From a virus, in IMG/VR virus record IMGVR_UViG_3300044809_000048, positions 1 through 29,634 of that record: a stretch of DNA of 29,634 bases. The stretch is one strand, 5' to 3'. This document shows positions 1 through 7,529 of the stretch, piece by piece. Below the pieces are notes generated by a model that worked only from the letters and a program-made list of their open reading frames with translations, was not told the DNA's origin and searched no databases. Numbering within the stretch: position 1 is the first letter of the stretch; each line of letters opens with the position of its first letter. The translations under genes and the position numbers were made by a program.

Positions 1-284
1 ACCAGGCCGGACGGGAGGACCACGATGTTGGTGAGGTCCAACGCGGTGGAGCCCGAGTACTTCGGCGTGATGCTCGTGATCGAGACGACCGGCACCGTCG
101 GCAGGATGAGGTTGCCGTTGGTGTTGCCCATCACGACCGTGGTGACCGTGGTCGACGCCAAGGGACCGACCCGCTTGGCCAGCACGGCCTCGGCGGAGTT
201 GATGAACGTCTGCAACTCGGCATCGGTGCCCGAGTCGGTGATGTTCAGGTACGTCTTGGCGTCGGCGAGGGTCAGGACGGACAC
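1..284 (-). CDS. Phage head-tail connector protein (partial, C-terminus off the left edge)
   Basis: The protein starts MSVLTLADAKTYLNITDS and reads open to the window edge for about 94 residues. The opening (LTLADAKTYLNI, then DAELQTFINSAEAVLAKRVG) is the pattern of small gp6-like head-tail connector/adaptor proteins, which join the portal ring to the neck and lie just after the major capsid gene in HK97-type clusters. The GTG start is 1 nt beyond the stop of the preceding gene (286-288), as in a tight phage operon. The family call rests on the N-terminal pattern plus position. The C-terminus is not visible, so length cannot be compared. Confidence 0.75.
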   Translation of the reverse strand, partial: MSVLTLADAKTYLNITDSGTDAELQTFINSAEAVLAKRVGPLASTTVTTVVMGNTNGNLILPTVPVVSITSITPKYSGSTALDLTNIVVLPSGL

Positions 285-285
285 G

Positions 286-516
286 TCAGGCCTTCTTTGC
301 GGCCTTCGTCATGTGGCTGGTGCCGGTCCGCTTCTCGGAGGTGTCAGCCTTCTTCGCGGTCTCGGTCTTGCTGCCGCGCGAGTCGACGGGCTCAGCGACG
401 AGCGACTCGCAGAGCGACTTCGCCTCGTCGGCAGGGACATCGATGGTGTCGCCCTCGGCAGGCCAGGGCTTGCCGTCGCGGACACCGCTGATCTGAGTCA
501 GCATCTTGACCTTCAT
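286..516 (-). CDS. Small hypothetical phage structural-module protein
   Basis: A 76-residue protein starting MKVKMLTQISGVRDGKPWP, with a good Shine-Dalgarno (AAGGAG) just upstream of the ATG. An open frame continues upstream, but the Shine-Dalgarno and the hairpin at 538-578 make 516 the better start. The N-terminal half resembles the short beta-rich hypothetical proteins often found between the capsid and connector genes of actinophages (a DG-WP segment, then DTIDVPADEAKSL). The C-terminal third is Lys/Ala/Thr rich and likely disordered. Exact function is not recognised; a head-module role is inferred from position only. Confidence 0.65.
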   Translation of the reverse strand: MKVKMLTQISGVRDGKPWPAEGDTIDVPADEAKSLCESLVAEPVDSRGSKTETAKKADTSEKRTGTSHMTKAAKKA

Positions 517-537
517 GACTCTCCTTCTGGGTGGAAC

Positions 538-578
538 GACCCCTGCCGCCCGGGACGGAGAACCAGGCGGCAGGGGTC
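538..578 (-). terminator. Hairpin after the major capsid gene
   Basis: Perfect 13-bp inverted repeat, GACCCCTGCCGCC at 538-550 and its complement at 566-578, with a 15-nt loop. It lies between the capsid stop (590) and the next start (516). There is no T-tract, which is common for actinobacterial terminators. It probably attenuates transcription so that capsid is made in excess over downstream connector genes. Confidence 0.55.
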
Positions 579-589
579 GGTGGGGTGGG

Positions 590-1834
590 TCAGGCGGCGT
601 TGCCGATGAAGTGCTTGACAGCGCCGGTGCGGTCGACCAGGGCACCGTCCGCGCGGATGAGCGAGCGGTAGGTGATCAGGTCGGTGTTGAACGCGAACTC
701 GGTCGAGCGCTCGAAGCGCACGCCGCCCGCGATGCGGACCCAGTACTTGGACAGGTCACCGAACGCGACCGACTTCGCAGACAGCGCCGTGGTGGGCATG
801 TTCGGATCGGTGTAGACGGCCTTGCCGAGCAGCGTGTCCGGAACGCCGGCCTGGAGACCGGGCTGCCAGATGTACTGGTTGGTCGTGTCCTTGAACTTCC
901 GGACGGTCGCAACCGTCGCGTCATTCATGAGCCACGCGGCGGTGGGCTGGTTGCGGTACGGAGCCGTGACCGAGAAGAACAGGTCGATCAGGTTGTCCGC
1001 GGTGGGAACACCAACGACACCTGCGCCGCCCGTGACACCGAGGGTGGTGTCGGTGAGCAGACCACGCGGCTTGTTCGTGCCGTTGCCGGTGATCAGGTCC
1101 GCGCCGAGGGCGTTGCCCACACCGCGTCCCATGTCCTCGGCGAGGAACGACTCGATGTCGAACGCCGCGTCGTTGACCAGTTCGTACGAGGCCTGACCCA
1201 GCGCGCCGTACTTGTAGGCCCCGAGGCTGTACTGGCTGAACACCGGCTCCGAGGTTGCGATGGTCCCCGCCTCTGCGACGAGCGCGCCCGTTGCGTGCGT
1301 GGTCGTCACGGCGATCGGCAGCGGGGTGCCGTCCGAGGTGTTCAGGACCCGTGCGCCAGCCCGCAGGATCGCGGAGTTGACGATGAGGTTCTGAACGAGC
1401 TGCGGGTAGAAGCCCGAGGCGACGGCGTAACCACCGGCACCGTTGGACAACTTGGACAGGGTCCGGACCTCGACCACGCCCTGTGCGAGGCCGCGCTGCG
1501 AGCCGTCGACCTCAAGGAAGTGGTTGGGGTTCTTGTTGAGGATCCAGTCACGGACCTCCTGCATGGCCGCCTTGTCGGGCGATGTCGGCGCCACCTCGCG
1601 GGGACGAGACTCGACCTTCTCGACCGACTCGTTGATCTCCGAGGCACGCCGCTCGGCGTCCTCGATGTTCTTGATGCGCTCGTCGTACTTCTCGAGTTCG
1701 ACGTTCATGCGGTCGAACTGAGTGTTCTCGGCGGCATCGAGGCCGCGGGACTCTGCGTCTGCCGCGTCCAGGAGCGACTTCATCTGCTCCCAGGTGTTGG
1801 CCCGCTTCTCCCGCAGCTGTGTGGAGAGAGACAT
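590..1834 (-). CDS. HK97-family phage major capsid protein
   Basis: A 414-residue protein, the usual size for an unprocessed HK97-fold capsid subunit. Residues 1 to about 100 are a charged, coiled-coil delta/scaffold-like domain (LREKRANTWEQMKSLLDAAD and onward). The remainder is Phage_capsid domain, with typical stretches such as GGYAVASGFYPQLVQNLI, the YGALGQASYELVNDAAFDIESFL E-loop/spine region and a C-terminal FERSTEFAFNTDLITYRSL segment. It forms the icosahedral shell after cleavage by the adjacent prohead protease. The ATG has the Shine-Dalgarno AAGGGAAG. A 123-bp spacer separates it from the protease gene. No frame break is seen. Confidence 0.95.
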   Translation of the reverse strand: MSLSTQLREKRANTWEQMKSLLDAADAESRGLDAAENTQFDRMNVELEKYDERIKNIEDAERRASEINESVEKVESRPREVAPTSPDKAAMQEVRDWILNKNPNHFLEVDGSQRGLAQGVVEVRTLSKLSNGAGGYAVASGFYPQLVQNLIVNSAILRAGARVLNTSDGTPLPIAVTTTHATGALVAEAGTIATSEPVFSQYSLGAYKYGALGQASYELVNDAAFDIESFLAEDMGRGVGNALGADLITGNGTNKPRGLLTDTTLGVTGGAGVVGVPTADNLIDLFFSVTAPYRNQPTAAWLMNDATVATVRKFKDTTNQYIWQPGLQAGVPDTLLGKAVYTDPNMPTTALSAKSVAFGDLSKYWVRIAGGVRFERSTEFAFNTDLITYRSLIRADGALVDRTGAVKHFIGNAA

Positions 1835-1869
1835 TGCTCTTCCCTTTCGGCTTGGTGATGGGTGGCTGC

Positions 1870-1935
1870 GGGGCCGTGTGGCGGGCGCAAAGGGGTGGCT
1901 TGTTGCAGGCCGACGAGCCCGGGGCCGTGTGGCGG
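1870..1935. repeat. 15-bp direct repeat between capsid and protease genes
   Basis: GGGGCCGTGTGGCGG occurs at 1870-1884 and again at 1921-1935 in the 123-bp non-coding gap. The period is 51 bp. The role is unknown; it may be a duplication scar or an RNA structure in the leader of the capsid gene. Confidence 0.5.
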
Positions 1936-1957
1936 ACGGGCTGGTCGGGTGGTGCGG

Positions 1958-2611
1958 TCAGCGCTGCTGGAGGAGATCCAGGCGCTGACGACGAAGAGCG
2001 AGGGATGCCTCGGTCTTCGGGTCCAGGGGGTCGGTCCTGCGGAACAGGCGGCGCAACTCGTTGTGCTGCGCCATGTTGCGGACCTCTTCGGGGTCGGCGT
2101 CGAACTTGTCGGCCAGGGAACGGAGTGCGACGGTCGCGTCGGGGTAGGCGGGCGAGTTGACCGGGGCCACGTCGATCAGCCGGACCTCGTGCAGGGTGCG
2201 AAGCAGGACACCCTGGTCGGTCTCACCCCACTCGTCCTCGACCTTGGAGAACGCGAAGGAGGACTGGCGTACGTCGCCGCGCTCCACGAGTTCAACCACG
2301 TCCACACGCGACATGGGCGGGTCGACCTCATACGTCAACCCGTTCTCGTCAATGGACAGGCGCAGTGTCTCGGCCGCGGTGGTGCCGAGCAGGCGGTTGT
2401 CGTCGTGATTGTGCCGAGCGATGACGCCCGGGAACCCGCGACCGTTGGAGCGGTTGAACGCACCGGGCGCGACCTGCTCCACGAAGCCACCGAGGTTGGA
2501 CGAGTACTTGTTGAACACGGCGGCGTAGCCACCGATGGTCCGCACCCCCGGCTTCTTGTCGCGGACCTCCACGACACCCGGGTTGTACCGGCGCTCCAGT
2601 GGCTGGGTCAT
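1958..2611 (-). CDS. HK97-family prohead protease (peptidase S78)
   Basis: A 217-residue protein, within the S78/U35 family range. It opens with the family hallmark GYAAVFN (28-34) and FVEQVAPGAF (43-52). The expected catalytic residues are visible: His in ARHNHD (about 67-69) and Ser in QSSFAF (about 118). The LIDVAPVNSPAYPDA segment near 146-159 is the typical C-terminal core strand. The enzyme processes the capsid N-terminal domain during prohead maturation. The ATG overlaps the portal stop by 4 nt (ATGA), giving translational coupling, and a Shine-Dalgarno (AGGGAG) is present. Confidence 0.93.
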   Translation of the reverse strand: MTQPLERRYNPGVVEVRDKKPGVRTIGGYAAVFNKYSSNLGGFVEQVAPGAFNRSNGRGFPGVIARHNHDDNRLLGTTAAETLRLSIDENGLTYEVDPPMSRVDVVELVERGDVRQSSFAFSKVEDEWGETDQGVLLRTLHEVRLIDVAPVNSPAYPDATVALRSLADKFDADPEEVRNMAQHNELRRLFRRTDPLDPKTEASLALRRQRLDLLQQR

Positions 2612-3801
2612 GCTGCACTCCCTGAGTTGGGGACGGGGCCGTCCTGAGCCGCCTGCTTGGCAGCGGTGTAGGTGGTGATCTCTGCCGCAAGCGGTGTGAA
2701 GTCGTCGCCACCGGGGATCGGTGGCTCGTTCTCGTTCGCCCTGATCTCGTTGACGCTGGTCGCGCCGATCTGGCGCTTGAGGAGGTTGACCCGCCAGCGC
2801 GCCTCGGTGTCTGTGCGCAGCAGCTCGTCGGTGTCGAAGCAGACGTAGACGTTGCTGGGCAGGAGGGCGCTGAGATGGCGCTCGATCCGCTCAAGCCAGG
2901 GGCGCAGGCAGTAGGTCACGAAGTCGATGGACTCCATCTCCACGGTCGAGTAGGTCATCGACCCGCCGGGGTCACCGCCGATGCGAGACGCCGGCACTCC
3001 GTACACCGAGGCCACCGCGTTGGCGACGGACTTCATCGTCTGCTCGTACTCCGCGCTGGTGGCGGGCATCTGCACGGTCGAGTAGTCCCAGTCGGAGCCG
3101 TGGACGATGGGCTGGTGTCGCTGGATCGCGGCGACGAGCCGCTCCTTGATCGTCTCGGCCTCGGTGGAGTCCACGACCTTGTCGATGTTCTTGAACACAC
3201 CGGGCGGGACGCCGCCATTGGAGAACCAATCGTTCTTGTAGTCCATCGCACCGAGCGCGATGGCGACGGAGTGGCGCAGCGAGTCCAGCGGGCTCGGCGA
3301 CACGACCGATCCGGGGACGGGCTGCCAGCGGATGTGGACGATGTCCTCGGTGCTGACCCTCGTGCCGTTGACCAGGTACACGCGGATGCCCGCGCGCTCG
3401 TCCACGACGACCGAGGCTGGGTCGAGCCACTCGATGGCGGACGGGTAGCCGAAGCCGTCGCGCTCCGTGACGTACCCGTACGCGTTGCCGTGCGTGCAGA
3501 TCGAACGGACGAGTTGGGACAGCCACTCCTGGAGGTTCAGGGTCGGGCTGGGCTCGCGCAGCAGGACGGGTGGCGTGATCCGCTCGGGTGTGCCGTCGCT
3601 GGAGTACGACGCGCGGTAGGCGTCGAGCGGCAGCGTGGAGATGTTGCTCGTCAGCAACGAGATCGCCGCCGCGACGCTCGGCACGCTCATGGCGTTTGTG
3701 ACGCCGATGGTGCGCGGGTTCCACGCGCTGCCGACGTTGAACGGAGCGACCGGGACGGACGTGATGGTGCGCATCTCGACGGGGCGCTTGAACAGGCTCA
3801 C
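2608..3801 (-). CDS. Phage portal protein (HK97 family)
   Basis: A 397-residue protein, normal for HK97-type portals. The N-terminus has the family pattern SVAAAISLLTSNISTLPLDAYR (about 42-63). It is followed by an EWLDPASVVV strand, DIVHIRW (about 153-159), PLDSLRHSVAIAL, a stem region and a C-terminal DTEARWRVN clip/crown region ending in NENEPPIPGGDD. It forms the dodecameric ring through which TerL pumps DNA. The GTG start overlaps the stop of the small membrane ORF upstream by 4 nt (GTGA), and its stop overlaps the protease ATG. It is intact. Confidence 0.95.
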   Translation of the reverse strand: MSLFKRPVEMRTITSVPVAPFNVGSAWNPRTIGVTNAMSVPSVAAAISLLTSNISTLPLDAYRASYSSDGTPERITPPVLLREPSPTLNLQEWLSQLVRSICTHGNAYGYVTERDGFGYPSAIEWLDPASVVVDERAGIRVYLVNGTRVSTEDIVHIRWQPVPGSVVSPSPLDSLRHSVAIALGAMDYKNDWFSNGGVPPGVFKNIDKVVDSTEAETIKERLVAAIQRHQPIVHGSDWDYSTVQMPATSAEYEQTMKSVANAVASVYGVPASRIGGDPGGSMTYSTVEMESIDFVTYCLRPWLERIERHLSALLPSNVYVCFDTDELLRTDTEARWRVNLLKRQIGATSVNEIRANENEPPIPGGDDFTPLAAEITTYTAAKQAAQDGPVPNSGSAA

Positions 3802-3944
3802 CTACGGCCTCCCAGCAACCAACCAACGAGAACGAGGGCGGCCCCACCGACGATGAATCCGAGCGGGGGCCAGGTCAGCGCCGCGCCGGCGGTGACACAG
3901 GCGAGGCCGACGACCTCGCAGCCGGTGGAGAAGCGGTCGCGCAC
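3798..3944 (-). CDS. Tiny single-pass membrane protein between terminase and portal
   Basis: A 48-residue ORF (GTG start, MRDRFSTGCEVVGLACVT at the N-terminus) fills the gap between the TerL stop and the portal start. It begins 11 nt after TerL, has a GGGAG Shine-Dalgarno, and its TGA overlaps the portal GTG by 4 nt. Residues from about 9 to 44 are two short hydrophobic stretches broken by a Pro-Pro turn (WPPLGFIVGG), ending in positively charged GGRR. Function is unknown. The exact fit in the operon supports a real gene despite its size. Confidence 0.6.
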   Translation of the reverse strand: MRDRFSTGCEVVGLACVTAGAALTWPPLGFIVGGAALVLVGWLLGGRR

Positions 3945-3955
3945 GGTGGCTCCCT

Positions 3956-5344
3956 TCACCAGACGGATGCGAGCAGGTCGTAGTCGGCGGTCGTGTCGAC
4001 GCCCCAGGCGGCGAGGGTCACGGCCTCAAGCGGCGAGACGTCGAACAGCGCGTACCGGCGCTTGTACAACCAGCGGTCGCCCATGTCGCGGCGGGTTGCA
4101 CCGAGGACGGCGGCGTCCAGGTCGGTTTGACCGAGGTGCCGCACCTTGCCTGCGAGCACCGCGTCGTACACGTCGGCGCAGGCACCGGCCATCTCCTTGG
4201 TGTTCGGCATCGTCAACCGGACGCCCTGCGCGTCGAGCGCGTTGATCAGGGCGGGCTTGTTGGCGGGGCCGACCGAGTCCATGACCACGCCGACCGCGCC
4301 GTGCTTGTCGCGCAGTTCCTTGACGCGCGGCGCGACCCAGTCGAGACCGCGCCGGTAGTCGATGACCTCGAGGTGGAGCAGCCCGTCAGCCGTGTGGCCG
4401 GCCACGCCGATGCACGCGTGGGTCTGGTCGATGGACACGGCGATGCCGAGGGTCAGGTGGGTCGCGATCTGGCTCGTCGCGGACAGGCACTCGTTCCAGG
4501 CCGGTCCGTACAGCCCCGCGTTGACGCCGGACGGCCAGATCGACAGGCGCTCACGTGCGAACGCCTCGTCGCTCATCGCGCCGCGTTCAAGTTGAACGAA
4601 CTCGTCGTTGATCCGGGTGTCGTACGCCGGGTTGGCGGCGCGCCACGCATCACGGTCGTCGAGGTCCGGGACGAACTCGCCGACGTTCCACTCGAACCAT
4701 GCGAGCCGGGGGTCCTCGCCTGCCCGCCCACGGTCGCGGACCTGGGTGAACACCTCGGCGTTGTTCAAGGGGCCGGGCACGGTGCCCGCGTAGACGATCT
4801 GCGCGTTGGGGCTGGCGGACATCGTCGGCACGAGGGCAGACATCTCAAGGTCGCTGAGTTCCTGCGCCTCGTCGATCAGCATCGTGTCGGCGGAGAAGCC
4901 TCGACCGGAGTTCTTGCTACGTGCGATGAACCGGAGGCGGCAGCCGTTCTTGAGTTCAATCAACTCGCCATCGGAGCCGGTGCGGACGTGCTTGACGCGC
5001 CGGGACAGGTGGGGTGTGCCCTCGACCATGCCCTTGATGCGCCGGAACGTCTCCTGCGCGGTTTTGAACTGGTGGGCTGAGTAGACGATCAGCGGCTCGT
5101 TGAACAGGAAGAGTCCGGCCAGAGCTCGTGCCTCAAACCACGCACCCTTGCCGTTCTGACGAGCGACCAGGATCCCGACCTCGGGCGAAGCCCAGCGTCC
5201 GTCCGCACGTTCGCCCAGCGCCTCGCGGAGCAGGTACGCCTGCCAGTCATCCATGTGCAGGCCGCTCGCCGCAGCGAGCGCGATCGCTTCGTCACCAGCC
5301 GACGTCACGTACGACGGCACGCGCGCGATGCGCGGCTCAAGCAC
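3956..5344 (-). CDS. Phage terminase large subunit
   Basis: A 462-residue DNA-packaging motor. The N-terminal ATPase has the terminase-type Walker A ARQNGKGA (61-68), the adenine-motif stretch YSAHQFKTAQETFRRI and Walker B MLIDEAQ (155-161, with catalytic Glu). The C-terminal RNase-H-like nuclease has Asp in SIDQTH (306) and in VVMDS (356). It cuts concatemers and drives DNA into the prohead through the portal. The GTG start lies inside the end of the small-subunit gene (8-nt overlap). All key residues are present. Confidence 0.95.
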   Translation of the reverse strand: MLEPRIARVPSYVTSAGDEAIALAAASGLHMDDWQAYLLREALGERADGRWASPEVGILVARQNGKGAWFEARALAGLFLFNEPLIVYSAHQFKTAQETFRRIKGMVEGTPHLSRRVKHVRTGSDGELIELKNGCRLRFIARSKNSGRGFSADTMLIDEAQELSDLEMSALVPTMSASPNAQIVYAGTVPGPLNNAEVFTQVRDRGRAGEDPRLAWFEWNVGEFVPDLDDRDAWRAANPAYDTRINDEFVQLERGAMSDEAFARERLSIWPSGVNAGLYGPAWNECLSATSQIATHLTLGIAVSIDQTHACIGVAGHTADGLLHLEVIDYRRGLDWVAPRVKELRDKHGAVGVVMDSVGPANKPALINALDAQGVRLTMPNTKEMAGACADVYDAVLAGKVRHLGQTDLDAAVLGATRRDMGDRWLYKRRYALFDVSPLEAVTLAAWGVDTTADYDLLASVW

Positions 5345-5747
5345 CCGACGCGCGGGCCTTCCGGGACTCGCGCTGGCGCGTGACCTCGTCTACCGGGTCG
5401 GACGGGACACCGGTGTCCTCGCCAACCATCACGGCAAGGGCTGAACGCAGCTCCTTGATCGCGGCGACCGAGGGATCGGTGTCCACGAGCCATGCGAGGT
5501 GCTCAACGAGCAACGCATCGGCTGACCCCCGCTGAGCGGGTGTCAGTTTCCGGAGGCTTTCGCGAACCTTCGCGAGGACTGGCTGGGGTTGGTCGAGGTC
5601 CACCGCAACCTCCCCGAGAATCTGGGCGTATATAGAAGTTTTGATGGAAAGGGGGGTCTCAAGTTGCGTGAGAAAAAACTCGAACTGCTCAAGAACTGCG
5701 CTGTGACTCGGCGTGAGCGTTAAGTCGTGTGCACAGTGCCCACACAC
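5337..5747 (-). CDS. Probable phage terminase small subunit
   Basis: A 136-residue, mostly helical protein immediately upstream of, and overlapping, TerL by 8 nt. It has helix-rich segments (VRESLRKLTPAQRG, VAAIKELRSALAVMV) and a basic C-terminus (VTRQRESRKARASGA), as seen in small terminase subunits of this terminase type. Position and length are the main evidence; no decisive motif is visible. The only good start is GTG at 5747, which overlaps the preceding membrane-protein ORF by about 59 nt, so the first residues are uncertain. Confidence 0.7.
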   Translation of the reverse strand: MCGHCAHDLTLTPSHSAVLEQFEFFLTQLETPLSIKTSIYAQILGEVAVDLDQPQPVLAKVRESLRKLTPAQRGSADALLVEHLAWLVDTDPSVAAIKELRSALAVMVGEDTGVPSDPVDEVTRQRESRKARASGA

Positions 5748-5892
5748 AGAGCGCTACGCCCTGCACAAGCAGTGCCTGCACGAACGTCGGGTAGAAGCCG
5801 GTGATGAGACTGAAGGTGATCCCGATGAGGGGTGTCACCACGTAGAGCAGCACGGCGTACTGCCAATAGCTGGCCAGCCACTCCTTCACCAC
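5689..5892 (-). CDS. Small two-helix membrane protein
   Basis: A 67-residue protein with two clear hydrophobic segments (about YAVLLYVVTPLIGITFSLI and FVQALLVQGVALCVWAL) and a charged C-terminus. The GTG start has AAGGAG upstream and overlaps the HNH stop by 7 nt. Size and topology would fit a holin-like or superinfection-type protein, but no family is recognised. It sits between the HNH nuclease and the small terminase subunit, where small membrane genes are not standard, so its role is open. Confidence 0.6.
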   Translation of the reverse strand: MVKEWLASYWQYAVLLYVVTPLIGITFSLITGFYPTFVQALLVQGVALCVWALCTRLNAHAESQRSS

Positions 5893-6164
5893 GCCCTGCT
5901 CCTTCGTGCCACGCCTATGTCTCGCTTACCTCGGCGGGCGTTGCATCGGTTATGGGCTGGTCGCACCCGCTCCAGTGGTGGCACGCCTGCACCCCATGCC
6001 GCTACGGGGTCGAGGTGGTCCCACGTCAGACCCATCGGGTGCCTGCCGCTGAGGGTGTGGTCGATCACCGTGCTGCACAGGTGGCACACGTACGGCGGGC
6101 CGTACACCTGCCGTGCCCGTGCACACAGCACATGCCACCCACGCTGGTACGCCTTACCGGGCAT
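5886..6164 (-). CDS. HNH endonuclease
   Basis: A 92-residue HNH protein of the type encoded next to phage terminases. It has a zinc pair CHLC (27-30), Asp-His in TWDHLDP (49-50), then RPAHNRCNARRG (68-79) supplying the final His, Cys and Asn. Such HNH proteins assist terminase in cleaving DNA at packaging; that role is established for HK97/cos phages and inferred here from position. The stop overlaps the next gene by 7 nt, and the start overlaps the end of the preceding small ORF. Confidence 0.9.
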   Translation of the reverse strand: MPGKAYQRGWHVLCARARQVYGPPYVCHLCSTVIDHTLSGRHPMGLTWDHLDPVAAWGAGVPPLERVRPAHNRCNARRGKRDIGVARRSRAW

Positions 6165-6330
6165 CCTTAATCAGCTCGTTGGTGGCGTACCTGGCCTCAG
6201 TGAGTCGGTCGTACACGATCCACTCGGCTGATGTCATGGGTCGGTTCCAGTTCAGCGAGTCACCCATACAGACCATGGTCAGGCTCCATAGGTGGCGGCT
6301 TGCCTCACGCAGTGAGGACTCATTGGTCAT
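6154..6330 (-). CDS. Small hypothetical protein upstream of HNH gene
   Basis: A 58-residue protein beginning MTNESSLREASRHLWSL, chosen as start because the upstream in-frame part falls in the hairpin at 6364-6410. It is acidic/helical with several Trp and Met residues. No family is recognised. It overlaps the HNH start by 11 nt, so the two are probably co-translated. It is the first gene after the leader/hairpin. Confidence 0.5.
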   Translation of the reverse strand: MTNESSLREASRHLWSLTMVCMGDSLNWNRPMTSAEWIVYDRLTEARYATNELIKDAR

Positions 6331-6363
6331 GTTGTTCGCCTTGGGTGTGGTGCGGGCATGGGA

Positions 6364-6410
6364 AAGCCCCGGCCGGAGCAACGGTGTGGCCGTAACGCGG
6401 ACCGGGGCTT
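6364..6410 (-). terminator. Hairpin directly behind a 12-codon ORF (attenuator-like)
   Basis: Arms AAGCCCCGG (6364-6372) and CCGGGGCTT (6402-6410) are exact complements with a 29-nt loop. Read on the minus strand the stem begins at the stop codon of the short ORF at 6409-6447 and ends in CTTT. It precedes the packaging genes, so it may control read-through into them. Confidence 0.5.
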
Positions 6411-6447
6411 AGTACCCGATGAGGTAGTCGGATGACTTCGCAGCCAT
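6409..6447 (-). other. Possible 12-residue leader peptide
   Basis: A short ORF reading MAAKSSDYLIGY then TAA. The stop overlaps the 5' arm of the hairpin at 6364-6410, an arrangement seen in transcription attenuators. There is no run of one amino acid, so classical amino-acid attenuation is not indicated. It may be chance. Confidence 0.25.
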
Positions 6448-6655
6448 TCAACAGTCCATACTGTAACGGGCTGAGAGGCGTATGGGTCTTACGCTCTTGG
6501 GAGAGGATGCGGGATGAGCGGTCGAAATGTATAGACCTGACTTTCGGTTGGTTCTATGCATACTTAGATGGCATGAGGACCCAACAGCGCCGGTTTGTCT
6601 GTGCGTAGGCGGATCATCAAGACATGGACATCGGACCGTGGGCAGGAGCAGCTCT
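6448..6655. promoter_or_regulatory. Non-coding AT-richer regulatory gap with operator-like dyad
   Basis: No convincing gene is seen here. The segment is less GC-rich than its surroundings and contains an imperfect dyad, ATGTATAGACC at 6527-6537 facing GGTTCTATGCAT at 6550-6561. It lies between the zinc-ribbon gene terminator and the leader/hairpin, so it is the likely place of the promoter for the packaging operon. No confident -35/-10 pair could be assigned. Confidence 0.35.
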
Positions 6656-6681
6656 CTTCCTGGGAACTGTTTCCCGGGAAG
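6656..6681 (-). terminator. Hairpin terminator after the zinc-ribbon gene
   Basis: CTTCCTGGGAA at 6656-6666 pairs with TTCCCGGGAAG at 6671-6681 (11 bp, one G-T pair, 4-nt loop), about 20 nt beyond the stop at 6702. There is no T-tract. It separates the replication genes from the packaging genes. Confidence 0.6.
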
Positions 6682-6701
6682 GGCGGCTGTGGCATGACCG
6701 C

Positions 6702-7475
6702 CTACGCCGCCGTCCTACGCCGAGCGGCAAGCAGGGCGACACCGTCACCGACCCTGTAGACAGGCCGGCCCTTCCGGTCGTGCCCGTGCGCCAGGATCCT
6801 GCCGCGTGACGCCCACACCCTGACCCGGTCGTGCGACACCTTCTCGCCGGTCATCCCTGTCAGGACCTCCGCAAGCGCCTTCGCGCCTACAAGTACGTCT
6901 CCAAGTTGTCCAAGGACATCGGCGCGACGTTCCTCCACGTTCCACATCTCCGAGCAGGCTCCACAACGCACCCATTCGTCGTGTTCTAGGACGTAGAGGT
7001 CTTCCCCACACCCAGCGCCAGGACAGGGACCCAGGTATCTGACCTCCTCGGGCCGGTCCAAGACACGCATCGCCCTGGCCGTGTGGGTTTCAACCCCTCG
7101 GGCCATCTCAGGTGCCCAGTTCGCCAACCTGATCTTCGCCATCGACGCACACAACAACTTCAAGTCGCGCACGAGTCCTTCACCCTCAACCTGCGCGAGC
7201 CGATCCACCCAACCCGCAACATCCTGCGCCAGGAGATCAATCGCCCTCGACGCACCTTCATGCCACATCAGCGGCAGCTCCGAGCCTTTGCCCCGAGGTC
7301 CGCCCAGCCCCAACCTTGCCTGCCGGGTCCTCGTAACCTCAAGGTCACCCACGAGGGCTACAAGCTGACCAAGATGGACTTCCACCGTTTCGGTGCAGGT
7401 CCAGCACAGCGTCCCCTCGTCGGGGATCCTGCGCGAGCAGGCACATACGTTCTCTGTCTTCACCAACGACTTCAT
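6702..7475 (-). CDS. Zinc-ribbon / helix-turn-helix hypothetical protein
   Basis: A 257-residue protein starting MKSLVKTENVCACSRRI, with GGAGGG upstream. A longer form from 7556 (27 more residues, ATG overlapping the rep stop) is possible but would use repeat-derived sequence. An N-terminal Cys cluster (CACSRR, then CWTC) and a second cluster CPGAGCGED with CGAC suggest two zinc-binding units. The C-terminus (HDRVRVWASRGRILAHGHDRKGRPVYRVGDGVALL) resembles a MerR-type winged helix. Proteins of this layout sit beside replication genes in actinophages. A DNA-binding role is likely; the target is unknown. Confidence 0.7.
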   Translation of the reverse strand: MKSLVKTENVCACSRRIPDEGTLCWTCTETVEVHLGQLVALVGDLEVTRTRQARLGLGGPRGKGSELPLMWHEGASRAIDLLAQDVAGWVDRLAQVEGEGLVRDLKLLCASMAKIRLANWAPEMARGVETHTARAMRVLDRPEEVRYLGPCPGAGCGEDLYVLEHDEWVRCGACSEMWNVEERRADVLGQLGDVLVGAKALAEVLTGMTGEKVSHDRVRVWASRGRILAHGHDRKGRPVYRVGDGVALLAARRRTAA

Positions 7476-7529
7476 CAACGCAAACCCTCCGTTTGTAGGA
7501 ATCGGTGTCGTTGCGTCGTTTGGTCCTTC

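Noticed and set aside
506-1858. 450-residue plus-strand open frame opposite the capsid gene
   Set aside because: It is antisense to a clear HK97 capsid gene, is Arg/Gly/Val-rich and has no domain pattern; a high-GC shadow.
2875-4245. 456-residue plus-strand open frame opposite portal and terminase
   Set aside because: It is antisense to two certain phage genes and has shadow composition (His/Arg/Gly/Val repeats).
4127-5080. 317-residue plus-strand open frame opposite TerL
   Set aside because: It is a mirror of the terminase frame with no motif of its own.
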